DNA of 64,000 bases, taken from assembly GCA_017644375.1 (NCBI GenBank), contig JAEPLP010000001.1, positions 1,038,001-1,102,000 on the forward strand, in the 5' to 3' direction. The translations under genes were made by a program, and so were the position numbers. The notes under the pieces are model-generated. The model made no database searches, was not told the origin of the DNA, and saw only the letters and a list, made by a program, of their open reading frames with translations. The stretch comes from Prochlorococcus marinus CUG1435 (lineage in GTDB: Bacteria > Cyanobacteriota > Cyanobacteriia > PCC-6307 > Cyanobiaceae). Positions 9,353-18,392 of this stretch are shown piece after piece (the first letter of the stretch is position 1; each line of letters opens with the position of its first letter).

Positions 9353-9949
9353 ATGATTTTTAAAAAAAAAGAATTTTTTTTATTAATTTTTTTAATTTTC
9401 TTGCAATCATGTTCTGGAGGGAGGATTGGAAATTTTCTTGAAAGTAGTTTTAATGATTTAGAAAAAACAAGACAAAATGAAAATTTACAAAATAATTTAG
9501 TAAATAAAAAACTTTTATTAAGAGAAAACAAAGAAATTGATTATAAAAAAAATACAAAAATAAAAAAAGTGCAAGAGTCAAAAAATACTTTAGAAAATAA
9601 AAAGAATACAAATTTAGAAAAAGAAAACAAAGAAATTGATGACAAAAAAAATAAAAAAATTAAAATAGCAGAAAATATAGAAAATCTAGAAGATCCTAAA
9701 AATTTTCAAAAAAATAAAAAGGATATAAATTTGCAAAAGATAACAAAACAAAAAAATAACACAATTAAAAAAATTTCAAAAAAAAGAAAAAATGAGCTTC
9801 AATCTTACAAAATAATATTCATCCTAAAAGATGTAGATCCAAAAGATCCCACGGAAGAGTTAAGTTCCATATTAAGTAATTATGAGGTAAATTTTGAAAT
9901 AGAAAAGATTGAACGTATCTTAGATTCGCAAAAATTAAAGTATGAATAA
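9353..9949 (+). CDS. Lysine-rich putative lipoprotein, function unknown
   Basis: I do not recognise a characterised family. The 198-residue product begins with a basic, hydrophobic signal peptide ending in a lipobox-like LQSC, with Cys20 as the probable lipidation site; a Lgt gene is at 31037-31930. Residues about 35-150 are dominated by Lys, Asn, Glu and Ile. They contain an imperfect duplication (ENKEIDYKKNTKIK, then ENKEIDDKKNKKIK) and are probably disordered or coiled. The last 50 residues look like a small folded alpha/beta unit (IIFILKDVDPKDPTEELSSIL). The coding DNA is extremely A-rich. It sits 8 nt after topA and 27 nt before the DUF2232 gene. Confidence 0.65.
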   Translation: MIFKKKEFFLLIFLIFLQSCSGGRIGNFLESSFNDLEKTRQNENLQNNLVNKKLLLRENKEIDYKKNTKIKKVQESKNTLENKKNTNLEKENKEIDDKKNKKIKIAENIENLEDPKNFQKNKKDINLQKITKQKNNTIKKISKKRKNELQSYKIIFILKDVDPKDPTEELSSILSNYEVNFEIEKIERILDSQKLKYE

Positions 9950-9976
9950 AAATTAATTAAAAATATTCAAAAAAAA

Positions 9977-10615
9977 ATGAAAATAACAACAAAAACTGAA
10001 GCATTAAATATTGTTGAGACCTCATATTTAGCTTCTCTTTCGTCTTTATTATGGGTAGCACTATATTATTTGCCAATTGGAGGAGCTTTATTAAGGTTGA
10101 TTTTACCCCTTCCAATTATTTTGTTGCACTTAAGAAGAGGAACGAAAATTGCATTGGAAGGACTCTTAATACAATTTCTACTTTTATTCATAATTATGGG
10201 TCCTGTTAGAGGAACTTTATTTTTATTTCCTTATGGGATCTTGGCTTTTTGGTTGGGGTGGTGTTGGTTTAAAGAAAAGAGTTGGGGACTTAGTTTAACT
10301 TTAGGAGTTATTATTGGAACCCTTGGCTTCTTACTACGCGTAATAGCATTATCTACATTGGTTGGGGATAATCTTTGGGTCTTAATTACTAGAGCGAGTT
10401 ATGGTCTAATAGAAAAGTTAATTGGATTATTTAATTTACCTCTATATCCCTCAATTTTGAGTATCCAATTAGGTGCAATTTTATTAATAATTTTTCAAGA
10501 AATAGTTTATGTTTTAACTGTACATATAGTTGCCTATTCTTTGTTTCCTAGATTTAAATTAACTATCCCAGATCCTCCAAGATTATTGAATAGCTTAATT
10601 GATCTAAATAATTGA
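9977..10615 (+). CDS. DUF2232 integral membrane protein
   Basis: This 212-residue protein has about six predicted membrane helices and resembles the DUF2232 family. A conserved-looking stretch near residues 65-80 (MGPVRGTLFLFPYG) joins two helices. The general pattern resembles small substrate-specificity (S) components of ECF transporters, but no ECF ATPase or T component is nearby, so transport is only a guess. It overlaps or abuts the following UPF0284 gene: its TGA stop shares bases with a possible TTG start at 10612. This suggests translational coupling in the topA-lipoprotein-DUF2232-UPF0284-binding protein run. Confidence 0.7.
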   Translation: MKITTKTEALNIVETSYLASLSSLLWVALYYLPIGGALLRLILPLPIILLHLRRGTKIALEGLLIQFLLLFIIMGPVRGTLFLFPYGILAFWLGWCWFKEKSWGLSLTLGVIIGTLGFLLRVIALSTLVGDNLWVLITRASYGLIEKLIGLFNLPLYPSILSIQLGAILLIIFQEIVYVLTVHIVAYSLFPRFKLTIPDPPRLLNSLIDLNN

Positions 10616-10626
10616 AAAAAGTAAGA

Positions 10627-11784
10627 ATGTACAGTACAGAATTAGGGATAAATTTTTTTGGTAATGAATCCAATAAAAAAAATAAACTTAATAAGATAGA
10701 AATAATGAAAAAGAATATAAATAATTTCAAAATATTTCTTGTAATTGCAGGCACTAATACATCTCAAATTCAAGGAATTTCTGCTGCAGGTATTAATGCA
10801 AAATCAAGGAAAAAAACTGCGCTGGCAGATGCCGAATTTTTGCTTAAAGGTGCTTCTAAAGATCATAAATATAAATTGCCTCTACTCAATGCAGGAGTAA
10901 CTCCTGCCCTAATAAGTCATGTTTGTTCAAAACTTATAAATATTTATCCAGTCATTGTTCCTCTCGGAATAGGAGTAAAGCCTTATTTTAATCATTTGGT
11001 TGTAGAAGATAGAGATTTGGGCCCATCAAATTGTCTTACTACTGGTAGATCTATGTCCAAAGAGAGAGTTATAAATCTCTATGAAAGAGGTCTTGCGATA
11101 GGAAAATCATCAAAACAACCAATCTTAATTTCTGAATCTGTACCAGGGGGTACCACAACTGCTCAGGCAGTAATGGAAGCTTTTGGTTTGCGAGTCTCTA
11201 ATTTAGTAGGGAGTAGTTTATTTAAAGCTCCAAGAGAACTCAGAAGAAAAGTAGTGCAAAAAGGACTTTTAAGCGCAAATCTCAAAACTGATTTTGACTC
11301 TTTTGATGTTGTTGCAGCAGTAGGTGATCCTTTCCAAGCTTTCTCAATGGGTCTATTAATTGGTGCCAGATTAGCAAGCCAACCTGTCATATTGTCTGGC
11401 GGAAGTCAGATGATAGCTCTCATTGTGCTTGCATTAGAATTTTTAGATGTAAAAAATAAAGATGACTTTATTGAAGATGTTTTTATTGCGACAACTGGTT
11501 GGCTTTTAAAAGATAATTCTCTAAATGATTTATTAAATCTAATTAATGAAAAATATGAAGTCAAATTATTAGGTTTAGCAAGTCCTTTAAATTTTAAATC
11601 ATCAATATACAAAGAATTGAAAGATTATGAATTAGGTCATGTAAAAGAAGGTGTAGGTGCTGGTGGAATATCATTGCTTGCTTTTTTATATGGATTTAAA
11701 AATAGAGAAATAGTTTCATTGTGTCAACAAAATCTGGAAATGATGAAGTACCTAGGTCAAATTTCTTTAGAGAAGGATTGCTGA
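10627..11784 (+). CDS. UPF0284 family, CobT-like phosphoribosyltransferase
   Basis: The product belongs to the UPF0284/TIGR00303 group, related to CobT, which activates the lower-ligand base of cobalamin. Visible family features are AGTNTSQIQGISAAG near the N-terminus, PGGTTTAQAVMEAFG in the middle, and EGVGAGGISLLA near the C-terminus, where classical CobT has its catalytic Glu and glycine loop. I use the ATG at 10627 (385 residues); an in-frame TTG at 10612 overlaps the DUF2232 stop and would add five residues. A role in pseudocobalamin lower-ligand attachment is reasonable because cobM is also in this window, but it is inference. The next gene starts directly after its TGA. Confidence 0.8.
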   Translation: MYSTELGINFFGNESNKKNKLNKIEIMKKNINNFKIFLVIAGTNTSQIQGISAAGINAKSRKKTALADAEFLLKGASKDHKYKLPLLNAGVTPALISHVCSKLINIYPVIVPLGIGVKPYFNHLVVEDRDLGPSNCLTTGRSMSKERVINLYERGLAIGKSSKQPILISESVPGGTTTAQAVMEAFGLRVSNLVGSSLFKAPRELRRKVVQKGLLSANLKTDFDSFDVVAAVGDPFQAFSMGLLIGARLASQPVILSGGSQMIALIVLALEFLDVKNKDDFIEDVFIATTGWLLKDNSLNDLLNLINEKYEVKLLGLASPLNFKSSIYKELKDYELGHVKEGVGAGGISLLAFLYGFKNREIVSLCQQNLEMMKYLGQISLEKDC

Positions 11785-12783
11785 ATGTTTTCAAAATTTG
11801 CAACCAGAAGAGAATTTTTAAATTGTGGTAAGCTTTCGCTTTTATTTCTCTTGAACTCATGCAGTAATCCTAATAATAAAGTAAAAATTGCACTTCAAAA
11901 TTCTTTTTATCCAGAATCTTTTAAAGATATGATTCCAAAAGATTGGAAGCAGGAAAAATTTAATTTTGAAAGTATCCAGCTACAAAAAAATAGAAACACA
12001 ATTTTTAATTCTGACTTTACTTTAATAAATGATGGATGGATTACTAGTATAGATTTTGCAGAGTTCGAAAAAATAAATGAATATCCACTCATCGAAAATT
12101 TGGATAAGAGATCGATAGATTTTTTGGGAAGTTTTAATAATAATCAGAGAAGTAAATTATTTCCTATTGGTGTGGTACCTTATGCAATCATCATAAAAAA
12201 TAATAAAGAATTAATAAATTCTGCCAAAAATTCTTGGGATTTTCTTCTTAATAAAAAATTAACTGGAAAAATTATTTTTCCGCAAAGTCCCAGAATAATA
12301 TTGTCAATTGCTCAAAAAATTAATTCATCTAATTCTTTAAAAAAACTTAAAAGCCAAGCGATGTTATTTGATGATAAAAATATGCTCAATTGGTTGATTA
12401 ATTCTGACGCTTGTGTCGCAATAGTTCCTTACAGCCTATGCTCAAAATATTTAAAAATAGATCCAAGGCTTTCTTTAGTTTTCCCAAGCAAAGGAGTACC
12501 ATTGATGTGGCATTTTTTACTTAGTAGATCAAATCTAAATAATACAATCTTAATCGAATGGATTAAATCTTTAGAAAATAAATCAATAGTTGATAAATTA
12601 GTAAGCCAGGGTTGGTATCTGCCATTCAGTAGTAATTATTTGCAAAGTAAATATAACTCTGAGACATACACCAAATCAGGCCCTTCTAAGAAATGTTGGG
12701 ATAATAGTTGGTCTTTCCCTGTACTTACAAATGAACAAAAAATTAATCTTGAAAATGACTGGGATGAATCTTTAACCCCATAA
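11785..12783 (+). CDS. Putative ABC-type solute-binding lipoprotein
   Basis: The 332-residue protein has a twin-arginine-like N-terminus (RREFL at residues 8-12), a hydrophobic stretch, and a lipobox-like LLNSC ending at Cys26. The remainder resembles the spermidine/putrescine or iron type of periplasmic binding protein. There is an early alternating beta/alpha region, PIGVVPYAIIIKNN near 130, NSWDFLLNKKLTGKI near 150, and a C-terminal domain ending in a conserved-looking WDESLTP. No permease or ATPase is adjacent, so its transporter, if any, is elsewhere. Its ATG directly follows the TGA of the CobT-like gene. Its 3' end overlaps the convergent aldo/keto reductase gene by 12 bp. Confidence 0.68.
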   Translation: MFSKFATRREFLNCGKLSLLFLLNSCSNPNNKVKIALQNSFYPESFKDMIPKDWKQEKFNFESIQLQKNRNTIFNSDFTLINDGWITSIDFAEFEKINEYPLIENLDKRSIDFLGSFNNNQRSKLFPIGVVPYAIIIKNNKELINSAKNSWDFLLNKKLTGKIIFPQSPRIILSIAQKINSSNSLKKLKSQAMLFDDKNMLNWLINSDACVAIVPYSLCSKYLKIDPRLSLVFPSKGVPLMWHFLLSRSNLNNTILIEWIKSLENKSIVDKLVSQGWYLPFSSNYLQSKYNSETYTKSGPSKKCWDNSWSFPVLTNEQKINLENDWDESLTP

Positions 12784-13914
12784 TCTTTTTTTAGGACTTT
12801 CAATTAATAAGTTATGGGTTTGCTTTAATAAATTTGGTATATCTAATTTACTAGGACATTTAGGAACGCATTCATTACATTCTTGACAAAAGGAGGCATT
12901 TTTTTCTTCCCACCAGTGGCCAGCTTTTCCTATTAAATTGTATCTTTCTTTTGAAAATTCTAATTGACCATAACCAACAGATATATTCCTTAAACGAAGT
13001 ATTTCTGGAATAGGTATTTCATTTGGGCATGGAAGACAAAATCTGCATTGTTCACATTTTGTTGAGCTTAATCTTTGATTAGCCACTTCCTCAATTTTAT
13101 TGAGAGCTCTTTTTTCAGGTGCTGTTAGCCTTTCGTAAGAGTTTCTAAGTTTATGAGCAAATTCAAAATCTTTTTTGTTTGTAGCCCCCAAGGATAAAGT
13201 CGTAATGCCTTTTGCTAAAAGAAATCGATAAGCTAATTCTAATGGATGAAAGGGCTTAGAGGCCTCTAACAAAATATCACTTGGAGAATATAATCTACCG
13301 CCTTTATCAGCGGGCGATATTGCTAATACTCCCATACCTTTTTTAATAGCTTGCTCTGCCAAAGTAAGTTTGGATTGATCTAAGTAATGTAAATGTAGAC
13401 TACAAAAACTAAAAACTTCACAGTTAATTGCTTCTTTAATTAGTGAATAACTTCCATGTGAACTAAAACCAACTTGATCAACTAGTTCGTTCTCAAGTAT
13501 CCACAATATGAATTTCTTACCTTCTCCCGCTAGAACCCAATCTAGATGTTTTTTTAAGTTAAGTCCATGAATTGCAAGATTATTAATTTTCTCGCGATTT
13601 AAATTTTTAAGGGAATTTTTAAAATTCTTTTTTAAAAAGTTAAAATCACCCTTTGGTAAAACTTTGGTAGTAATCACCCAGTTTTTTTCGGATATGTTGT
13701 CTTCTAATGCTAGTTTTTTTATTGAATTTCCAATAAGTGATTCAGCATCACCATAAGAAGGCGCTGTTTCAATGTGGTTGATTCCTACATGGTATGCATT
13801 TTTTAATATGCCATACATTTTTTCGAGACTTTCAGTTGCTCGCATTGTCCCTAAAGTGAATAAGCTCACTTTCGCCCCTCTACCAAATGATCTTTTTTGT
13901 GAATTAATAATCAT
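12772..13914 (-). CDS. Aldo/keto reductase with C-terminal ferredoxin-like domain
   Basis: The N-terminal 280 or so residues form an aldo/keto reductase barrel with the catalytic region HIETAPSYGDAE (residues 46-57; Asp57 or Tyr53 in the expected pocket) and IHGLNLKKHLD where the active-site His normally lies. After it come two iron-sulfur-type cysteine clusters: CEQCRFCLPCP near residue 288 and CQECNECVPKCP near 350, the pattern of 4Fe-4S ferredoxin domains. Such fusions suggest NAD(P)H- or ferredoxin-linked reduction of an unknown carbonyl. Length 380 is normal for the fusion family. It overlaps the preceding gene tail to tail by 12 bp and is divergent from ribE. Confidence 0.85.
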   Translation of the reverse strand: MIINSQKRSFGRGAKVSLFTLGTMRATESLEKMYGILKNAYHVGINHIETAPSYGDAESLIGNSIKKLALEDNISEKNWVITTKVLPKGDFNFLKKNFKNSLKNLNREKINNLAIHGLNLKKHLDWVLAGEGKKFILWILENELVDQVGFSSHGSYSLIKEAINCEVFSFCSLHLHYLDQSKLTLAEQAIKKGMGVLAISPADKGGRLYSPSDILLEASKPFHPLELAYRFLLAKGITTLSLGATNKKDFEFAHKLRNSYERLTAPEKRALNKIEEVANQRLSSTKCEQCRFCLPCPNEIPIPEILRLRNISVGYGQLEFSKERYNLIGKAGHWWEEKNASFCQECNECVPKCPSKLDIPNLLKQTHNLLIESPKKRLWG

Positions 13915-14026
13915 CTAAATATAATCAGTTTTTTTTTATTTACTCTTTAATTTATTTATAGTTGAAAATGATTTAAAGTAAATTAAAGTAAATACAAAAT
14001 TTTGCAAAAATATTTTTCTTAAAGCT

Positions 14027-14680
14027 ATGTTTACAGGAATAATTCAATCAATTGGAAAACTAAAACAAGAAAAAAATATTTTAGAAATTGAAATTCTCGA
14101 TAACTTATTTGATATAACAATCGGCGACAGCATAGCTGTTGATGGAATTTGTTTGACAGTTAAAGAGATTTTTCAAAATAAATTTACTGTTGATGTTAGT
14201 GAGGAAACATTAAAAAAAACAACTTTAGGAGTTAAGTCGAACCTGAATCAGATTGTTAATTTGGAACCCGCTCTTAGGGTGTCTGACCGTCTAGGAGGGC
14301 ATATAGTCAGCGGACATGTTGATGGCCTTGGAACGGTCGAGAATATAGAAAAATTAGAGAAATCTTGGCTTTTATCAATAAAGTGGAAAAATAATAATTT
14401 TTCAAGATACGTAGTAAATAAAGGGAGTATTTGTGTAAATGGTATAAGTCTTACGATTGCCAAATATGAGCAGGAAGGAGAAATATTTACTATTGCGATA
14501 ATTCCTCATACTTGGCATAACACAAATCTGAATAAATTAAATGTTGGTGAAAGCGTAAACCTTGAGGCAGATGCACTAATTAAATATGTAGAGAAATTAC
14601 TTTTGTTTAATAAAAATAGTAAAGAAGATTTGTCTTCAAATAATCTTTCTTCGGAGTGGCTTAAAGAAAACGGTTGGTAA
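14027..14680 (+). CDS. ribE: Riboflavin synthase alpha chain
   Basis: This enzyme dismutates two 6,7-dimethyl-8-ribityllumazine molecules to riboflavin. The 217-residue protein has the expected duplicated lumazine-binding fold. It starts with the diagnostic MFTGIIQSIG, then VDGICLTV and VSEETL in the first repeat, and GHIVSGHVDGLG leading into VNGISLTI in the second. The C-terminal helix for trimerisation is present. ATG start at 14027 is set by the MFTGI motif. No other rib genes are adjacent. The cyAbrB gene converges on it with a gap of only 9 nt. Confidence 0.96.
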   Translation: MFTGIIQSIGKLKQEKNILEIEILDNLFDITIGDSIAVDGICLTVKEIFQNKFTVDVSEETLKKTTLGVKSNLNQIVNLEPALRVSDRLGGHIVSGHVDGLGTVENIEKLEKSWLLSIKWKNNNFSRYVVNKGSICVNGISLTIAKYEQEGEIFTIAIIPHTWHNTNLNKLNVGESVNLEADALIKYVEKLLLFNKNSKEDLSSNNLSSEWLKENGW

Positions 14681-14689
14681 AATATATTT

Positions 14690-15043
14690 TTAATCTAATG
14701 GAATCAGATAAATTGTTTTTGACTCTTTTTTTAGATCGATTTTAAATTCCTGACCAGGCTCTAGACCTAATTTTTTGGTGTAGGCATGACCAATTAAAAG
14801 GTTCCCATTACCATGAACTTTAGTTTTGAATTCTGCCTGTCTGCCTCTAGAAGCTCTATTACCATTTTTCCCCTGACGACCATTTCCTATTTTGTAACCC
14901 TTAGCTTCTATAAGCGCTTTGTAAAAACTTTTTCTTAAGACTCTACCGCTTGGACCAACGTATCCACAGCCTTTGGCTATCTCATCCTCAGATTGTTTAC
15001 TTAATAATTTTGCTTTCTCAAGAAGTTCTTTTCCTTCTAGCAT
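14690..15043 (-). CDS. cyAbrB-type transcriptional regulator
   Basis: The 117-residue protein belongs to the cyanobacterial AbrB family, in which the AbrB-like DNA-binding domain is C-terminal. Here a basic linker rich in Gly, Arg and Lys (residues about 52-72) leads into a short beta-rich domain (HGNGNLLIGHAYTKKLGLEPGQEFKI) that should dimerise and bind DNA. Family members influence nitrogen and carbon gene expression in Synechocystis. It lies between ribE and the cytochrome oxidase operon. It sits 98 bp past the end of ctaE on the same strand, so it could be read from ctaCDE transcripts or from its own promoter. Confidence 0.9.
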   Translation of the reverse strand: MLEGKELLEKAKLLSKQSEDEIAKGCGYVGPSGRVLRKSFYKALIEAKGYKIGNGRQGKNGNRASRGRQAEFKTKVHGNGNLLIGHAYTKKLGLEPGQEFKIDLKKESKTIYLIPLD

Positions 15044-15141
15044 TATCTAACAAATTTCTAATTATATATTCTTACTAAAAAGGAGAACTGTGGCAATATA
15101 AATTAATAAAAAATATATTTAATTTTTAAAATTTAGTTTTT

Positions 15142-15744
15142 TTATAAAAGATACAAAATAATAAATAAAATAACCCATATTCCATCTACAAAATGCCAGT
15201 ACAATTCAACAGCTTCCAAAGGGAACATATTTTGACTAGTTAATCTTCCGCCCTTGATTCTCGATTGCCAAGCAATAATTAAAATCATTAAAGTGCCTAA
15301 AGTGACATGTAATCCATGAAAACCAGTAAGAGCATAAAAAGTACTTGCAAATAAATTATCGGTTAATCCAAAAGGTAAATGAAAATATTCAAATAATTGA
15401 CATATTAAAAATATAATTCCAAGAAAAGCAGTAAAAAATAACCATTTTTGGGATTCAGAGTTTTTATCTTTTAAAAGTGCTTTTCCTGCTTTATGGAAAG
15501 TTGCACTACTAACAAGTAACAAAATTGTATTGAGTGTAGGTATTGGTAGTTCTAATTCATAAATAGCACCATCAGGTAATGGATTTACTGCTTTATAAGT
15601 TAAATAAGCAGCAAAGAATCCAGCAAAAGTCATTCCGTCCGCAATTAGGAAAGTTATAAGACCAAACATTCTGAAGTCATCATGTGTTTCAGTGGCTTCA
15701 GAATTATTTTTTTGAAGTTCTTTTGAGCTATCTAGAGTTGTCAT
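15142..15744 (-). CDS. ctaE: Cytochrome c oxidase subunit III
   Basis: Subunit III of the aa3-type terminal oxidase; it stabilises the catalytic subunit and the proton uptake path. The 200-residue protein has five hydrophobic segments, as in the short bacterial form that lacks the first two helices of mitochondrial COX3. Typical motifs are FYALTGFHGLHVTLG (residues about 136-150) and a C-terminal VELYWHFVDGIWVILF. It is the last gene of ctaC-ctaD-ctaE, 6 nt after ctaD. Confidence 0.95.
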   Translation of the reverse strand: MTTLDSSKELQKNNSEATETHDDFRMFGLITFLIADGMTFAGFFAAYLTYKAVNPLPDGAIYELELPIPTLNTILLLVSSATFHKAGKALLKDKNSESQKWLFFTAFLGIIFLICQLFEYFHLPFGLTDNLFASTFYALTGFHGLHVTLGTLMILIIAWQSRIKGGRLTSQNMFPLEAVELYWHFVDGIWVILFIILYLL

Positions 15745-15750
15745 ATGATT

Positions 15751-17376
15751 TTATTTTTTTTCAGAAATTTCTTTACCATAACCATATGGTTCTTCAACTA
15801 ATGGAGCTTCTCCCTCCCAATTTTCAACTGGAGGTGGAGAAGATGTTAACCATTCAGGTGTAAGAGCATTCCAAGGGTTATCTCCAGCATCTTTTTCATT
15901 TCTCACACTAAGGAATACATTAATTAAAAAAGGAATTGTACTTATAGCCATCAAAAGAGCCCCAAGACTACTTATTTGATTAACGAACTGGAATTGAGGA
16001 TCATATTCTGCAACTCTTCTTGGCATTCCATTTAAACCAAGCCAATGTTGAGGAGCAAAGCACAAGTTAAATCCAATAAAGGTAATGATAAAATGTAAAA
16101 TTCCTAATTTTTCATTGAGCATTTTCCCAGTTACTTTAGGGAACCAATGATAAATTGAAGAGAAAATAATAAAAACAGTCCCTCCATAAACTATGTAATG
16201 AAAATGGGCTACAACGAAATAGGTATCATGTACGTGAATATCGAAAGGTACCTGTGCCAAAGCAACTCCTGTGATACCTCCAAAAACAAAATTTATAATA
16301 AATCCGCAAGAGAATAACATTGCACTATTGACGGAAATTTTACCTCCCCATAATGTTGCAACCCAATTGAAAAATTTTATACCTGTTGGAACAGCAATAA
16401 ATGCCGTGGCAATAGTAAAGAACAATCTCATCCAAGGGGGCGTTCCACTCGTAAACATGTGATGAGCCCAAACAACTAAACCTAAAACTACTATCCCCAT
16501 TATTGAAAAAACCATTGTTGTATATCCAAAAAGTGGTTTTCTAGCATGTACAGGAAGTATTTCACTAACTAAACCAAAGGCAGGAAGAACCATAATGTAT
16601 ACAGCTGGATGAGAATAAAACCAAAATAAATGCTGATAAACTACAACATTGCCTCCCAAGACAGGATTGAAAAACCCTGTATTAGCGATGATATCGAAGC
16701 TAAGTAGAATTAAAGTGCCCGCCAATACCGGAGTTGACAAAACAACTAATATACTCGTTCCAAGCATTGCCCAACAGTACATTGGCAATTGCATAAGTTT
16801 TAATCCTGGCCTTCTTAATTTGATAATGGTCGCGATAAAGTTTATTCCACCAAATATAGAGCTGCCTCCAAGTAATAGAACACTCAGAATCCAAATAATT
16901 TGTCCCGATTGAGGAGTAGTTATGCTCAAAGGTGGATAAGCAGTCCATCCAGCCTGAGCAGCACCATCAACAAAATAGCTTGCTACCAGCATCAAACCTG
17001 AAGGAGGAATTAACCAAAAAGCTACTGCATTTAATCTTGGGAATGCCATATCTCTCGCACCTACATAAAATGGAATTAAATAATTTCCAAAAGCACCATT
17101 TACTACGGGCACTATCCAAAGGAATATCATTATTGTTCCATGTAGGGTTAAAACTTGGTTATAAACATCCCTTGGCATAAAATCAGACATTGGACTAGCT
17201 AGTTCAATTCTTATAGCACTCGCTAAGGTTCCGCCTATTAAATAGAAAAGAAAACCGCAGATCAGATATTGTATCCCAATTACTTTATGATCAAGGCTAA
17301 AACTAAAGTACCTAAGCCAGCCTTTAGGTTGAAGACTTTCATTATTAGTTTTTTGTGGATCAATTGATATTGTCAT
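15751..17376 (-). CDS. ctaD: Cytochrome c oxidase subunit I (A2-type)
   Basis: Catalytic subunit of the heme-copper oxidase that reduces O2 to water. The 541-residue protein has about 12 helices, heme a ligand His79 (LHGTIM), and the CuB site His256 in YSHPAVY together with the His304-His305 pair in WAHHMF. The heme ligands lie in HDTYFVVAHFHY near residue 385. At the helix VI site, where A1-type enzymes have Glu in HPEVY, this protein has Tyr254-Ser255-His-Pro-Ala, the YS motif that defines the A2 subtype. It overlaps ctaC by 4 nt and precedes ctaE by 6 nt, so subunits are translated together. Confidence 0.97.
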   Translation of the reverse strand: MTISIDPQKTNNESLQPKGWLRYFSFSLDHKVIGIQYLICGFLFYLIGGTLASAIRIELASPMSDFMPRDVYNQVLTLHGTIMIFLWIVPVVNGAFGNYLIPFYVGARDMAFPRLNAVAFWLIPPSGLMLVASYFVDGAAQAGWTAYPPLSITTPQSGQIIWILSVLLLGGSSIFGGINFIATIIKLRRPGLKLMQLPMYCWAMLGTSILVVLSTPVLAGTLILLSFDIIANTGFFNPVLGGNVVVYQHLFWFYSHPAVYIMVLPAFGLVSEILPVHARKPLFGYTTMVFSIMGIVVLGLVVWAHHMFTSGTPPWMRLFFTIATAFIAVPTGIKFFNWVATLWGGKISVNSAMLFSCGFIINFVFGGITGVALAQVPFDIHVHDTYFVVAHFHYIVYGGTVFIIFSSIYHWFPKVTGKMLNEKLGILHFIITFIGFNLCFAPQHWLGLNGMPRRVAEYDPQFQFVNQISSLGALLMAISTIPFLINVFLSVRNEKDAGDNPWNALTPEWLTSSPPPVENWEGEAPLVEEPYGYGKEISEKK

Positions 17377-18176
17377 AAATTTACCTCTGGTTTTTTATTT
17401 TTGTTAAACCATTCGTTGTAATCAGATTCTTCTTCAACAATTATCGAGGCTCTCATTCCTCCATGATATGGGCCACATAATTCTGCACAAATTATCGGAT
17501 ATTTTCCTACTTTTGTAGGAGTGAAATTTAAGATAGTCGGTTGTCCGGGAATAATATCCTGCTTAATTCTGAACTCTGGTACCCAAAAAGCATGAATGAC
17601 ATCTTTGGATTCCATTTTCATTGATACTTTTTGATCAACAGGAACGTGTAGTTCTCCTGATATGAAATTGCCCTTGGGATAATTGAATAGAAATGCAAAT
17701 TGCATAGCTGAAACTTCAATTGATAAATTATTTATTGCTATTTCATTATCAGAAGTTTGACTTATTCCAGCCCATATTTTTTCAGTGTTAGAATTCATCA
17801 TTTCATGGTTATGATTTAGTTCTTTCATCCCTCCCATTCGATCGTAGATGTTGTAGCTATATAGACCTATTAGTAAAACAATTATTGAAGGGATAATTGT
17901 CCATACAATTTCTAAGCTTAAATTTCCCTCTAAAGCTATGCCATCGCCTATCTGATCATTTCTTTTCCTAAATTTAAATAAGCTATAAATAACTGCTATT
18001 GTCATTCCTATAAAAATAATTAATCCAATAATGAAAAGAATTTTAAAAAGTTCATCGTAAATTGGTGCATTAATACTTGCTTCCGCTGGGAGCAAATTTA
18101 CATTAAAACCAATCCAAAAAGATATAGCAAAAACGAGGGAAATAATTAGTATTAAATAAATGGTTTTATTTAACAA
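17373..18176 (-). CDS. ctaC: Cytochrome c oxidase subunit II (CuA-binding)
   Basis: Subunit II accepts electrons from cytochrome c or plastocyanin at its binuclear CuA centre on the lumenal or periplasmic side. The 267-residue protein has an N-terminal hydrophobic segment, a second helix near residues 47-68, and a cupredoxin domain. CuA ligands are visible as Cys230-x-Glu232-x-Cys234-x3-His238-x2-Met241, with an upstream His in VIHAFWVPE. It starts at TTG because no early in-frame ATG exists. It is first in ctaCDE, and the divergent ctaA starts 216 bp away. The shared region holds a short inverted repeat (18184-18189 and 18206-18211) of unknown meaning. Confidence 0.95.
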   Translation of the reverse strand: MLNKTIYLILIISLVFAISFWIGFNVNLLPAEASINAPIYDELFKILFIIGLIIFIGMTIAVIYSLFKFRKRNDQIGDGIALEGNLSLEIVWTIIPSIIVLLIGLYSYNIYDRMGGMKELNHNHEMMNSNTEKIWAGISQTSDNEIAINNLSIEVSAMQFAFLFNYPKGNFISGELHVPVDQKVSMKMESKDVIHAFWVPEFRIKQDIIPGQPTILNFTPTKVGKYPIICAELCGPYHGGMRASIIVEEESDYNEWFNKNKKPEVNL

Positions 18177-18392
18177 TTGATTCCTTGAGAATTTGTATTT
18201 ATATCCTCAAGATATTCAATTTTTTTAATCCTGCATCCTTTGTTAAAAGAAAAACATTTAAATTCACAACTTCTTAAGATTTATGAAATAAAAGGCGTAT
18301 TATTAATAACTTTTTAGAGTTAATTGTCAGGGAAAAAAGATTAAATTACTAAATTATTTTTTAAATTTAACATATTAATTTTTAATTAATGT

